Below, piece after piece: positions 36,478-45,214 of a stretch of 54,651 nt of DNA. The notes below the pieces were generated by a model, which worked only from the letters and a program-made list of their open reading frames with translations, did not search any database and had not been told where the DNA came from. The translations under genes and the position numbers were made by a program. The stretch is from the NCBI RefSeq assembly GCF_000003815.2, contig NC_049991.1, positions 3,474,335 through 3,528,985 of the forward strand. Reading direction: 5' to 3'. Numbering within the stretch: position 1 is the stretch's first letter; each line of letters starts with the position of its first letter. The DNA comes from Branchiostoma floridae (Eukaryota; Chordata; Leptocardii; Amphioxiformes; Branchiostomatidae).

Positions 36478-38328
36478 AACGCGGGGTAAAATATAACCTC
36501 CATGACATTTCATGGAGGTAATTACTGTAGCAACTTTGTACAATCATATTTTCCAACTTGCCGAGCCATTTCCGGGGACCGTATATTGATGAGTTCCTAT
36601 GGAGGCTATGGAAGGACCCATATATATATATATATATCCTAATCCTTACCCTAACTATAATGCGAGCCCTATAACTCTATATACTAACCCTATAACTCTA
36701 ACCCTAACTCTAACAATAATCCTAACCCTAACTCTACCCTAACCGTATAACTCTAACCCTAAACCTATAACTTTAACCTTAACCTTAACTTTAACCCTAA
36801 CTTTACCCCATAACTCTGACCCTCACCTTATCTCTCTAACCCTAACCCTATAAGCTATTACTATAAAACTAGCCTTAACTCTAACCCTAACCCTATACGT
36901 CTAGTCAAACCCCTTACTCTATAGCTATTTATATTCCCACCCTATGACCCTAAACCTAACTGTAACCCTAGCTCTACAATTCTAACGCCAACTATAACCC
37001 CTAACCCTATTCTTAACCCTATCTCTAACCCTAACCTAGAAGAATACTTGACAGCCCTAGATAACGTATGTTTACTGTCACGTAAGCACAGGACGAAGAC
37101 GTACGGTGCAGCGGGCTGTGTAGCTAGTGTCGCCGTACAGCTTGACGATCAGATGCCGGTGGAGGTCCGGCCAGTCCCTCATCACCTGTCCTACCTGGAA
37201 CAAGAAACAATCACATTAGTAGTTGAGCCAATAAGAAATGGGCAATTAGCGTTTCGACCAATGAGAAAGTGGCCTTGAGATATTTGCATACATCACCTGG
37301 TCAAGTCGAATTTTCTCCCTCAAGGTAGACCCCAGACTCCCTCGTCCCCAGAGCAGCCTCTCCAGAAGTTCGTCCTGATTGGTTGTGAGGATGAGAGGGA
37401 ACGTCCCCAGGGTGCGCAGGACGTTGTGTACCTTGGCAGGTCGCTGGGGAAGGTTTGCCATAAATTCGGATTCAAGCTGGGCGATACCACTGATGCCATC
37501 CTGTAGAAAATATGTTTCCAAATGAGTTAGGTGTGACATATATAAAAAACGGACCGGAAACTATACCTCCATTTTCACGGAGGTACAAACAGATGTTGGT
37601 ACTAAAACATATCTCCCACCAGTGGTCCACCCTAGCGGACGGTCGGAGTATTGACAGTTGGGAACAAATTTGGACCCGGGCCAACAGGAACAATCTTTAA
37701 CAAAACGAAAACAATACCTCCGTTTTCAAGGAAGTAACAAACAAATGTTGGTAAATCCCCTCACCTGTATCCCCACCAGTGGTCCACCCTAGCGGATGGT
37801 GGGAATATTATCAGTTGGGGACAAACTTGGACCCGGGCCAACAGGAACAAACTTATAGAAAAAGATCGGAAACAATGCCTCCATTTTGACAGATGCTGGC
37901 ACTAAAACATTAAGCAGCTCACCTGTATCTCCCACCAGGGCTCAACCCTAGGGAATGGTGGGAGTATTGACAGTTGGAGACAAACTTGGACCCGGGCCAA
38001 CAGGAACAGTAGCTTCGTGACGCGAAGACCAAATTTCGAGTTCTTTTATGCGAACAGTGTTATGTGTACATTCATTGTATAGTGATACCTTTGTTTGATT
38101 TAATCCGAAAATGTTGCATTGGGGTGTGTTATACACTTAACAGATGTTTGTACTAAAACATAACCAGCTCACCTGTATCTCCCACCAGTGGTCCACCCTA
38201 GCGGGCGGCGGGAGTACTGACAGTTGCTCGCCGACGAACAGAACCAGTCTCTCGCTGACGATGTGCTGTCGGAGTTGTGTGAGGGCGTCGTACATGTCCT
38301 GTCTGGGGTCCGCCATGTTGGTTCCCAT
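25115..38328 (-). CDS. SIR2-like / protein kinase / metallo-beta-lactamase-like fusion, about 1107 aa
   Basis: Not a protein I recognise. 21 exons (minus), all phases agreeing: 38328-38173, 37500-37297, 37194-37105, 36037-35861, 34941-34795, 33893-33707, 33320-33250, 32762-32513, 31942-31707, 31267-31181, 30606-30476, 29729-29498, 29116-28951, 28705-28599, 28188-28102, 27572-27482, 27331-27221, 26794-26601, 26405-26297, 25850-25711, 25465-25115. Domains: SIR2-like 20-250; uncharacterised helical/alpha-beta region 260-510; kinase 530-780; MBL-like 790-1000; acidic Ser-rich tail to 1107. No signal peptide or membrane segment, so probably cytosolic. Two start ATGs lie 12 bases apart (38328, 38316); the second has the stronger context (AACATGG). 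An IRF/ISRE-like site lies 345 bp upstream. Every exon is open across its length and the splice joins keep family motifs intact, which argues that this is one gene, but a read-through of two models is not excluded without cDNA. Confidence 0.8.
25925..25995 (+). mobile_element. Penelope-like element fragment
   Basis: GCGCACCAGCCTTCTCTC and CAGACGGGGGTTGATATCG match the loop of the 43214 element (GGCACACCAGCC, ACAGAGACGGGGCCGATATC), a piece of the C-terminal part of Penelope-type proteins. Intron of the fusion gene. Confidence 0.5.
26880..27130 (+). repeat. SINE body fragment
   Basis: ACTTTACACGACTTTCCTTA through GATGAGTACCTAACTTCG and CCCTCGAATAGGACGTTA to AGCACGTTAAAGAACC. The last part is shared with the minus-oriented copies at 48100 and 54600, showing they are one family. 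Confidence 0.75.
28724..28850 (+). repeat. SINE body fragment
   Basis: TTCGGTTGGGGAGGTAAAAA, GCGGTGGAAGGAGAGGGATG, ACAACCCACTACCCCTAC. Same segment as 23270-23360. Intron 13 of the fusion gene, close to exon 14 (28705). Confidence 0.7.
29389..29493. repeat. (GTGA)n microsatellite at a splice donor
   Basis: About 26 copies of GTGA (TCAC on minus) ending five bases from kinase exon 12. On the minus strand the donor reads GTAAGTCACTCACTC, so the repeat forms the start of the intron. Confidence 0.95.
29865..30045. mobile_element. Small MITE related to the 16585 transposon
   Basis: Ends TGCCTCCACCAGGCTC and GAGCCTGGTAGAG, with GGTCG/CGACC next to them, and an inner inverted repeat (GTTAGCTAGG..., ...GTCAGCTAACTCATC). 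Confidence 0.65.
31495..31650 (+). repeat. SINE body fragment
   Basis: GGGAAAGGTCCCTTACATGA, CACCCAGGTGTAAAAATTG, GTTGGGGAGATAAAAGGCGG, GGAGAGGGATGGGC. Degraded copy in intron 9 of the fusion gene. Confidence 0.7.
32244..32470. repeat. Direct duplication, Penelope-LTR-like
   Basis: A 75-bp segment (AGCCTTCTTCAGG, ACTGACCCACTCATCT, GTCACGTGA, GAGTGACGTCAGGA) occurs at 32244-32317 and 32394-32470. Its CTTCTTCAGG...TCACGTGA order resembles the arms of the 43214 element. Confidence 0.6.
33534..33684. mobile_element. MITE, TAACGCTAGTTCACC family (copy 3)
   Basis: Starts TAACGCTAGTTAACGTTTAT, ends GGATAAAGGTGAACTAGCGTTA in two pieces. Lies 23 bp inside the intron after exon 6 of the fusion gene (exon ends at 33707). 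Confidence 0.8.
33893..34010 (-). repeat. Tandem repeat of a splice-acceptor segment
   Basis: On the minus strand the unit CTTGTCACACAG then GTGTAYGAGAAGTCCTA is repeated four times, spaced 26, 30 and 33 bases. Each unit offers a CACAG acceptor at exon 6 of the fusion gene. The last three are in frame and would add VYEKSYQVTQ and VYKKFYYLVTQ. Confidence 0.75.
35199..35465 (+). mobile_element. LINE 3' end with RT C-terminus
   Basis: Encodes FKNSYFPRTIVEWYLLSPS then LGSFQERLQIDV, the usual C-terminal pattern of LINE reverse transcriptases, followed by the CAGCTGCTGCCGCGCCGCG tail and an ATACAG microsatellite end. The same family as the relic at 16365. Intron 4 of the fusion gene, antisense to it. 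Confidence 0.8.
36100..36480. repeat. Dispersed repeat module plus (CA)n
   Basis: GACGCTAGGGGGCCC, CATAGCATGTTCAGAACACC, TGCTGCAGTACC, GTCGCTAGGGGGTCC: the same modules as 7200-7900. Followed by a CA dinucleotide tract at 36442-36475. Intron 3 of the fusion gene. Confidence 0.7.
36625..37040. repeat. Degenerate telomere-like (CTAACC)n block
   Basis: About 400 bp of CTAACC/CCCTAA-type hexamers mixed with CCCTATAACT and AACTCTAACC variants, on the + strand, in intron 3 of the fusion gene. Too degenerate for a recent telomere insertion. Confidence 0.85.
37560..38012 (-). pseudogene. Three degenerate tandem copies of exon 1 of the fusion gene
   Basis: Units of about 155 bp at 37562-37700, 37720-37855 and 37880-38012 repeat the functional region at 38140-38230. 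Each keeps the donor-side coding segment (minus GGTGGACCACTGGTGGG, encoding ARVDHWW) with intron flank (TACTAAAACAT, AGCTCACCTG). Upstream coding sequence is diverged (GGCCCGGGTCCAAG in place of the VGEQ codons). They lie in intron 1. Confidence 0.8.
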
Positions 38329-38674
38329 AACTGACGTTTTCAGGAACGTTTGGTGTTGTCCTATTCAGGTGGATGTCAATGCTATTGTGAGTGAACCACA
38401 GCAAATAACAGATGGCCTTTGAACACGAGAATGATTGTTCAAATATAACAGTCTGGACACGTTTTAAGCTCGGAAATGATCGGTAATTATCAAAAGCTCT
38501 GAGTAGTAAGAGAACATAATGAACATACATTTTTTCTTCATTTAGTTGGTATTTTACGCATGAAAACAAACGTACTTCGTCAAAACTTCACGAGGCGTTC
38601 AGGAGCATTTAATCCTTATACATCTGCGTAAGAAACGAAGGAGTCGGATCGACTTTCGTTTACTCGGTAAACGG

Positions 38675-38693
38675 GAAAGTGAAAATGAAAGTG
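38675..38693. promoter_or_regulatory. IRF/ISRE-like element
   Basis: GAAAGTGAAAATGAAAGTG gives three GAAA cores spaced by two bases (GAAANNGAAANNGAAA), the known IRF/ISRE arrangement. TTTCGTTTAC just upstream (38654-38663) offers a fourth and fifth core on the other strand. 345 bp upstream of the fusion-gene ATG. Confidence 0.6.
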
Positions 38694-40676
38694 ATCTCGA
38701 ACAAGTTTAGCTCACTGAAGATCTATTCTTGAGCTGGCCATAACAAAGAAGACAGACGTCATACTACTTTTAGACAAACACTGCGTACAGTGGACCACGC
38801 ACGGCTGAACGTCCCGTCGATTCTAAGCTTCCGGTAGCGTGCATATCGGGTGAGCGACACAGCCGCAACTTGCAAACTCACCGCTGCTAGTACCAGAGGC
38901 AGGGGGCACTAACCCAGCCGCGCCCCAAAGTAGCCCCGTAGGTAGGGGGGTCTCACTCTTCAAACTAAAAAAAAAAAAAAACGGCCTGTAAACTACCCGG
39001 TGGGCCCCTTGTTCCATTTGATGCCGCAGCATTACACAGTAAACAGGTAGGGCTAATGTAACCATGACGTAACTCCATTGTTCACACAGACGGGCATACT
39101 TCCGAGAAACTGGCAGCTGATACCATAGTACATCATTACACAATCCTACGTTCTAAAAGAGGCTAACGGATTAGTATATAGCGTTAGTATCCGAGCTAAG
39201 CAGCTGGATCAACTTGCTTTTAGCCTAGTGCAAAATATACCAAAACAGAAAGTCCAGCTGCAGTAACAAGGTCAACCACCAGGAGGTTCAAAATCAAACC
39301 TGACCGTCAGGCCAGCATCAGAAACCCCGTGGCCAAATACACTACTGTACGACCCTGTACCAGATGTGATTCAAATAGCACTAAACGTTCTGGGGTTAAA
39401 CGACTGAAATACACATCGCACACACTAGCCGTCCTGGTAAAACCATACCTTCATTTTATGGAGGTATGTTACCTACATGTTATGTTATTAAGCTAATTTA
39501 ATTTACCGAGGTCTCTTGAACATACCCTCCCCCACCGAACCCGAAGTAAAAACGACAAACCTGTGGGTTCCGTCTCACTCTGTACACCTTCCGAAGATTT
39601 CCTATCCTTGCTTACAGCCTTATAGGTGTAACATCTATCTGCAAGACGAAGAAACGTCTCAGTTCTGCTGAAGTCTGTACGTACACGAACAAGGAGAGGC
39701 AGCAAGTTTCGATCACTTCAGAATGCGGAAGTAATTGCGATGGGGAATCCCCCATGAAAAATACCTATTAGAGTATCGTATTTCGTATTCTTTTGAAATA
39801 TGAATATGAAAAGAAAAAAATTGATTCAATTACGTCAGATGCTGCTCAAACACGTCAGCTGTATCCTTGTTTACGATTCAAACGGCTTTCAATGCGATGT
39901 CTCGGAGCGATCATGGCGCGGGCTTGGAGAGAAATCCGCTCTCCCAGCCAACGTGACAATAACGCCACTTGGCGACTTCATGTTGTAGTGCAATAGAAAA
40001 GGGGTACGTGTTTAGCATAGTCACCCATCTGGGTAAGGAGCGCTCCCGATCAGTCCAGCCATAAGGGCACCTCAGGGCAAATTTCAGTAATTCCTACAGG
40101 CGCAGATGACCCACTTTCAGCTTTATTAGGTACCCTTGGCAAACGTGCCTGTAGGACTGTTTTTCTTGGAATATGTTTGCCTTTTGAAGGTGCATGATAT
40201 AGGTAAGGGTCTGGAAATCTACCTTTTCAGTGTTGTCACTGTATATTCTTAACTTTTACACGTCATGGCGTCAAGATAACAAAGTGTGCGTTACTTTTAT
40301 CACTTGATTTCCATACTAGAACCTCTGGACAGAACGTAGAAAGCCATTTCACATTTGACTGCCGAAAGTTACTTTTCCACAAGGCTTTAAATTAATGGGC
40401 CTCAGCCCGAAAGTCGGGGATCTGGAAAGCTACTGTTTAAGTGTTGTCACTGTTTATTCTTAATTTTCACACGTCATGTCGTCAAGATTACAAAATGTGC
40501 GTTACTTTTATATGACTTGAATTCCATACTATCGCAGACCTTAACACCATATACTAGTACTGTGGTTATATAAGACCGCCACTCGAGTACGCCGCTCCAT
40601 GCTGGGCTTCAGCACTCAATTAGAGCTGTTGCACCAGTAAGAATACCGAAGGTCACTTAAATGTAGGTTGTGGCTA

Positions 40677-40815
40677 TTGACAGGATCGTCCTGTCAACAG
40701 TAGAAAACTTTGCACTGTTGACAGGATCGTCCTGTCAACAGGAGAAAACTTTGCACTGTTGACAGGATCGTCCTGTCGACAGTAGAAAACTTTGCACTGT
40801 TGACAGGACGTGCAA
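40677..40815. repeat. 41-bp tandem repeat of palindromes
   Basis: Four units at exactly 41-bp spacing. Each of the first three carries a perfect or near-perfect palindrome, arms TGTTGACAGGA around TCG, plus the linker GTAGAAAACTTTGCAC. The fourth is truncated. Outer flanks form another inverted repeat (GGCTATTGAC and GTCAATAGCC). Confidence 0.9.
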
Positions 40816-40867
40816 CAGTCAATAGCCTCAGGCTTAAATATATGACACGAAGGTTACTCCGGGTTAC

Positions 40868-40901
<34 letters not shown>

Positions 40902-41307
40902 GGACAGACACACCATAAACAATACCCTGAGAAACCCCATTCACAGAGGTAAAAATCAGACTCAGTTGACCAAAGTTACACTACTTTTGAACTCTTTATT
41001 CAAGAAGTCAAATAAAGACAACCTAGAGAAACAACATGGTTACATTTCAACAAGGCTAAGATGTCGTAAAAACAAGAGCCACGAAATTTAATAAACATAC
41101 TCGTGACTTATTTTCGGTCATTCAAATGATAACAGAAATGAAATTTATGTTACAATCATAAAGATGAAAGTTATGTTGTCCGCTCATTTAAATGCTCGGT
41201 TTGACTGAAGATTTGATTCCATATGAAAGAGCTGTATTGTGTTGTTCTCTACTATACTAATGAGTCTCACAAATAGTCGATTGCCTCGAAGGCTAGCCCC
41301 AACTTAA

Positions 41308-41832
41308 AGGGGCATTCCACTCCACACGGGAGTGTTATTTTCCGATAGATATTCATTTTAGGAAGTGATAACTGCATACTACTTCACATTATACGATAAA
41401 GTACCCAGTTGCTCCACACGCCTCAAAAGCATTTCAGTCTTCTACTAAACTCCCCAAGTACCCTCTAATTGAATTAATCCTATGGCTGAATACAATGCAA
41501 AACTTTTAGGTAAGGTTACCAAACTAATTTCAGGTTCGCTAAGAAATCTCGTCTTGTTCTTGTATTCTTTGCTATCTTATGAGCAATTTGCCTTCTCGGT
41601 GTGCTTAGCGTACCTAATTTATCCCGAAAATATGTACAATAAACAAAGTGTCTATGCGTATAGGGAACGCATGGGTAGGGTCTGCATGGGTTTAGTGGGT
41701 GTCATTATTGTTTTATAAAACACACATCACGCAATTCATCCCAAGGTGAATTCCACAAAATTTGGCTGATTATGTATTCATTGACACATTATTTATTGGA
41801 AAACAAGACTCCCTTCTGGAGTGGAATGCCTC
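41308..41832. mobile_element. MITE, GGGGCATTCCACTCC ends
   Basis: Left end AGGGGCATTCCACTCCACAC then GGGAGTGTTATTTTCC; right end GGAAAACAAGACTCCC then GGAGTGGAATGCCTC. About 525 bp, no coding capacity. Confidence 0.75.
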
Positions 41833-42340
41833 TATAAGTGGTGTCTGTTTGTAACGTCGTGTATAAATCCTCAGTGTAGCTTTCGACTGTTGTTCAGAAA
41901 TTGAGCACAAATCTTACACTCTTAGCATGATTCTAAAGCAATACAAAATAACACAAAATACTTCTAAACGGAGTACTAGTGATACTTCTAAAAGGAAAAC
42001 TAGTACTACTTCTAAAGGATTGTTTGTAATATTTCGAAATGAATTATACTTGTAATACTTCCAAAAAGGTTCAAAATATCTCTAAACGGAATAATTTACT
42101 TACAATACTTCCGAAAGGTATTGCTATACATCTAAAAGGAATGCTCCTGATAGAGCACAGGCACTGACTTATCACACATTGCAACCTACATATTTTATAA
42201 ACACCTTCGCCACGGCGATGTTTTTCTATTGTCAGTCTTAAAAGTTCTTATGGCCTTCTTCTATACTTCAAATGGGAGACAGCATCTACATGCGCAATGT
42301 AATCTTTAAAAAATTCAAATGCAAAATCCACAATACTATC

Positions 42341-42692
42341 TAGGGCTCTAGCCAGCGTCCGTTTTTCCGTCAATTGACGGAAATTTGCTGCGTATGACGG
42401 AAAATGTTTTAAACCAATCCGTCAACCTTGACGGACAGAAATCCTTGGTGGAAGCTGCAGGCGGCTTGGGGACGCCGTGCACGGCAGTAAAAGCCACACA
42501 CTGTTTGTTTAACTATTGTTATGATTGTCGACAATGTGTGTCGGCGCCCTTTCGCATACGATAATTTCATTAAAAACCCGTTTTTCAAGGTCTCAGTTCA
42601 GTCTCTCTAACTCCTGGAATAGTGATTTCGCGGGTTTTCGCGAAAATGGGAATTGGCTGACGGAAAAAGAATTCGAGCTGGCTAGAGCCCTG
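42341..42692 (+). mobile_element. hAT-like MITE, 352 bp (copy 1)
   Basis: Ends TAGGGCTCTAGCCAGC and GCTGGCTAGAGCCCTG; flanked by ATACTATC and ATACTACC (8-bp duplication, one mismatch). Interior carries TTTTTCCGTCAATTGACGG. Confidence 0.88.
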
Positions 42693-43213
42693 ATACTACC
42701 ACATCGAGCATACTGTCTCGTTGGTAACTTCGTCGGCCTTCACGTCAAGTACATGCACCGAACTTGCAAACATATTGTTCAACCCAATCAATTGAAGCGT
42801 TTGCTTTAATTTTGTCCGCTATTCTCTATTGATTTGCAGAAATCTCTCTCTATGTATGCTGTGCACCCATAATATTCACTTCTAATTCTCCCATGGCATA
42901 AACGTGCATTATAGAATCTATGCATTGAATTGCATCTAGTTGATCTGTGCTGGTTAGTACAAGCATAGAACAAAGCTTAACCTTTGTCTAACAACATAAG
43001 TGATACCATTGAAATTTTTCATGGTGCTGTACAATCTTACGTCATATTTAGAATTCAAATGCACAATCATCCAATTCACGTGACTCGTGTTGGAAGGGTT
43101 CTATTTTTTTTTACTTTTATACGTTGTACTGTTACCTACTATTACCCTGCTATTACCTTCACCTAGAATGTTAGTGTCAGCATGAAAGCTCATCTGTGTT
43201 GACGTAGTACAAA

Positions 43214-43598
43214 TTGAAGATTTTCCACTGTCTTACAACACCAAAATTAGCTTACCTCGAATTTTCAGTCGCACTTCCGTCGACCTTCTTCAGGAGTGAT
43301 GATTCAGGTTACTCTTATCACGTGACGTAGAGACACGTGATCCGAGTAACGAATCATAAATGCTTTTTGCGAGGGGGGTAAAGGAGGCCATCTACTTAAG
43401 GGCACACCAGCCGACACTTAACAGAGACGGGGCCGATATCGCCTGCCAGGCATTTATGATTCGTTACCAGAATCACGTGTCTCTAATTAACGTGATCAGA
43501 GTAACTGAATCATCACTCCTGAAGAGGGTCGACGGAAGTGCGACTGAAAATTCGAGGAAAGCTAATTTTGGTGTTGTAAGACAGTGGAAAATCTTCAA
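43214..43598. mobile_element. Penelope-like retroelement relic in a long inverted repeat
   Basis: Arms of about 150 bp (43214-43363, 43449-43598) are near-perfect reverse complements. The loop encodes RGVKEAIYLRAHQPTLNRDG, which matches the end of the GIY-YIG region of Penelope-like proteins. Arms contain CGACCTTCTTCAGGAGTGAT and CACGTGA. Inverted flanking terminal repeats are known for Penelope-like elements. Confidence 0.65.
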
Positions 43599-43655
43599 TA
43601 AGAATGCTAGTGTTTTAGGCAGCATTCGCGTGTGTGTTAGTGTGTGTGTGTGAAT

Positions 43656-43866
43656 ACTGTAAATGCATTTAATTTCGCGGGGATTTAATTTCGCGGTAGC
43701 GGGAAAATGGAATTTTCGCGGTGGTTTTAATTTCGCGGTAGCACCATGTACTGTAGTCTCTTACCGTTATGGAAAAAGTTCGCGATGGTTTTGAATTCGC
43801 GGTGAAGCGGCCGCGGCGAAAACCGCGAACATTAATCCACCGCGAACATTTCTGCATTTACAATAC
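43656..43866. mobile_element. MITE, TACTGTAAATGC family (copy 2)
   Basis: Left ACTGTAAATGCATTTAATTT, right ACATTTCTGCATTTACA; interior TTTCGCGGTAGCGGGAAAA. Ends 80 bp from the stop codon of the lectin receptor gene, so it may form part of its 3' UTR. Confidence 0.8.
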
Positions 43867-43945
43867 CTTCGTACTAGCCTGAGTGTATTCAATTTGGTAG
43901 GTGTTGATGAGGCGGCGAAATTATTAGATTTGGGGATTTGAGATT

Positions 43946-45183
43946 TTAGACGGGGTGGAGCTCTAGCTGTAAGGTTGGTTTCTCGCAAATGTAGGGGTAC
44001 TTCAAGTAGCATTGGAAGTGGCTCCACTGTCCCTTGTACCTCATTTTTCCAAAAATCCAAAAATTTCTGCCGGTCTGTGAAAGAGATGACATAGCAATTA
44101 TTTTACATTCATCTGAATATATTTTCCGTAACTCCTTTTCAATTAGAAAATGATAGGAAAAAATCCCTTCCTACATTGTATACTGTACGAAACATGGTAA
44201 TTATGACTGCTTTATGATCTATTGGTTATGTTTTCATTCAATTGATGCTAATCATTGTTTTAAACGCTACGTAAAGAATATGTACCCTTATTCGAAATAC
44301 AGCAGAATACAAAGTTGATATAGATTTCATCTGAAACGATTCAAACTAATTCATGACAAGAGTCTAAAAACCCGAATGTTTTCCTACCTGTAAAAGAAAG
44401 ATAAGTGATCTTGGAACAGCTAAGCTTATCACCTAGGCAGGGCTCTAGCCAGCTCGAATTCTTTTTCCGTCAGCCAATTCCCATTGTCGCGAAAACCCGC
44501 GAAATCACTATTCCAGGAGTTAGAGAGACTGAACTGAGACCTTGAAAAATGGGTTTTTAATGAAATTATCGTATGCGAAAGGGCGCCGACACACATTGTC
44601 GACAATCATAACAATAGTTAAACAAACATTGTGTGGCTTTTACGGCCGTGGACAGCGTCCCCAAGCCGCCTGCAGCTTCCACCAAGGATTTTTGTCTGTG
44701 AAGGCTGACGGATTGGTTTTAAAATTTTTCCGTCAGACGCAGCAAATTTTCGTCAATTGACGGAAAAACGGACGCTGGCTAGAGCCCTGCACCTAGGTAA
44801 TGTTTTGTTTTACTGGTCGTGACAGCGAAGACAATCCATTTTTCATAGAATTAAAGCTTCTTTGTACTAAGAAAACTTCTATAGCTCTTTTGGCCACGTC
44901 CCGACCTTAGGACTGCAGCCCTCTCCTAGTAGCCAATGTCTTTCCTTCTAATAATTCACTTTGACAGACATGACAGACTAAGTGGTGGCCACTCAAGTTA
45001 TCCACTAATATATTAACGCCATCACTAGTATATATATGAGATGAGATGAGATGAGATGAGAGCTTTATTTTGGTTTTCGCAGTTTAGTACATAAACTGAA
45101 ATTCTAAACCAAATTACAATTGTGGGCGTATGTTCGCCCGAGAGTATCAGTCTAAAAGTATCCTTATAAAATGTATATATATA

Positions 45184-45214
<31 letters not shown>

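Larger units (their letters stand above)
35861..38328 (-). other. SIR2-like domain (exons 1-4) of the fusion gene
   Basis: Matches the pattern of SIR2_2-type domains: strand and Gly-rich turn LVLFVGEQLSV then WWEIQ (usual GAG.S..P.W.EL), LPQRPAKVHNVL, FPLILTTNQDELLERLL (usual LTTNYD.LLE), HLIVKLYGD (usual KLHG), and FLDKVFKERSVLFLGCDL. The Asn of TTN is kept. The His of KLHG, used for catalysis in SIR2 NADases, is Tyr here, and the GAG turn is GEQ. NAD hydrolysis is therefore doubtful. Confidence 0.65.
38329..43945. other. Repeat-rich spacer upstream of the fusion gene
   Basis: No exon supported. Holds the ISRE-like site at 38675, a direct duplication (40204-40325 and 40417-40535), a 41-bp palindromic array (40677-40815), a MITE (41308-41832), a hAT-like MITE (42341-42692), a Penelope-like hairpin (43214-43598) and a TACTGTAAATG MITE (43656-43866). 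The open frames near 39500 and 42525 have no exon features; the latter lies inside the MITE. Confidence 0.6.

Noticed and set aside
39493-39996. Open frames of 60-70 codons near 39.5-40.0 kb
   Set aside because: No acceptor/donor pair or recognisable motif; alternative start codons.
40677-40815. CRISPR array
   Set aside because: Repeats contain long palindromes and the linker is repeated too, so there are no unique spacers; the host is an animal.
42525-42809. 94-codon open frame on the plus strand
   Set aside because: Lies mostly inside the 352-bp MITE and has no splice or domain support.
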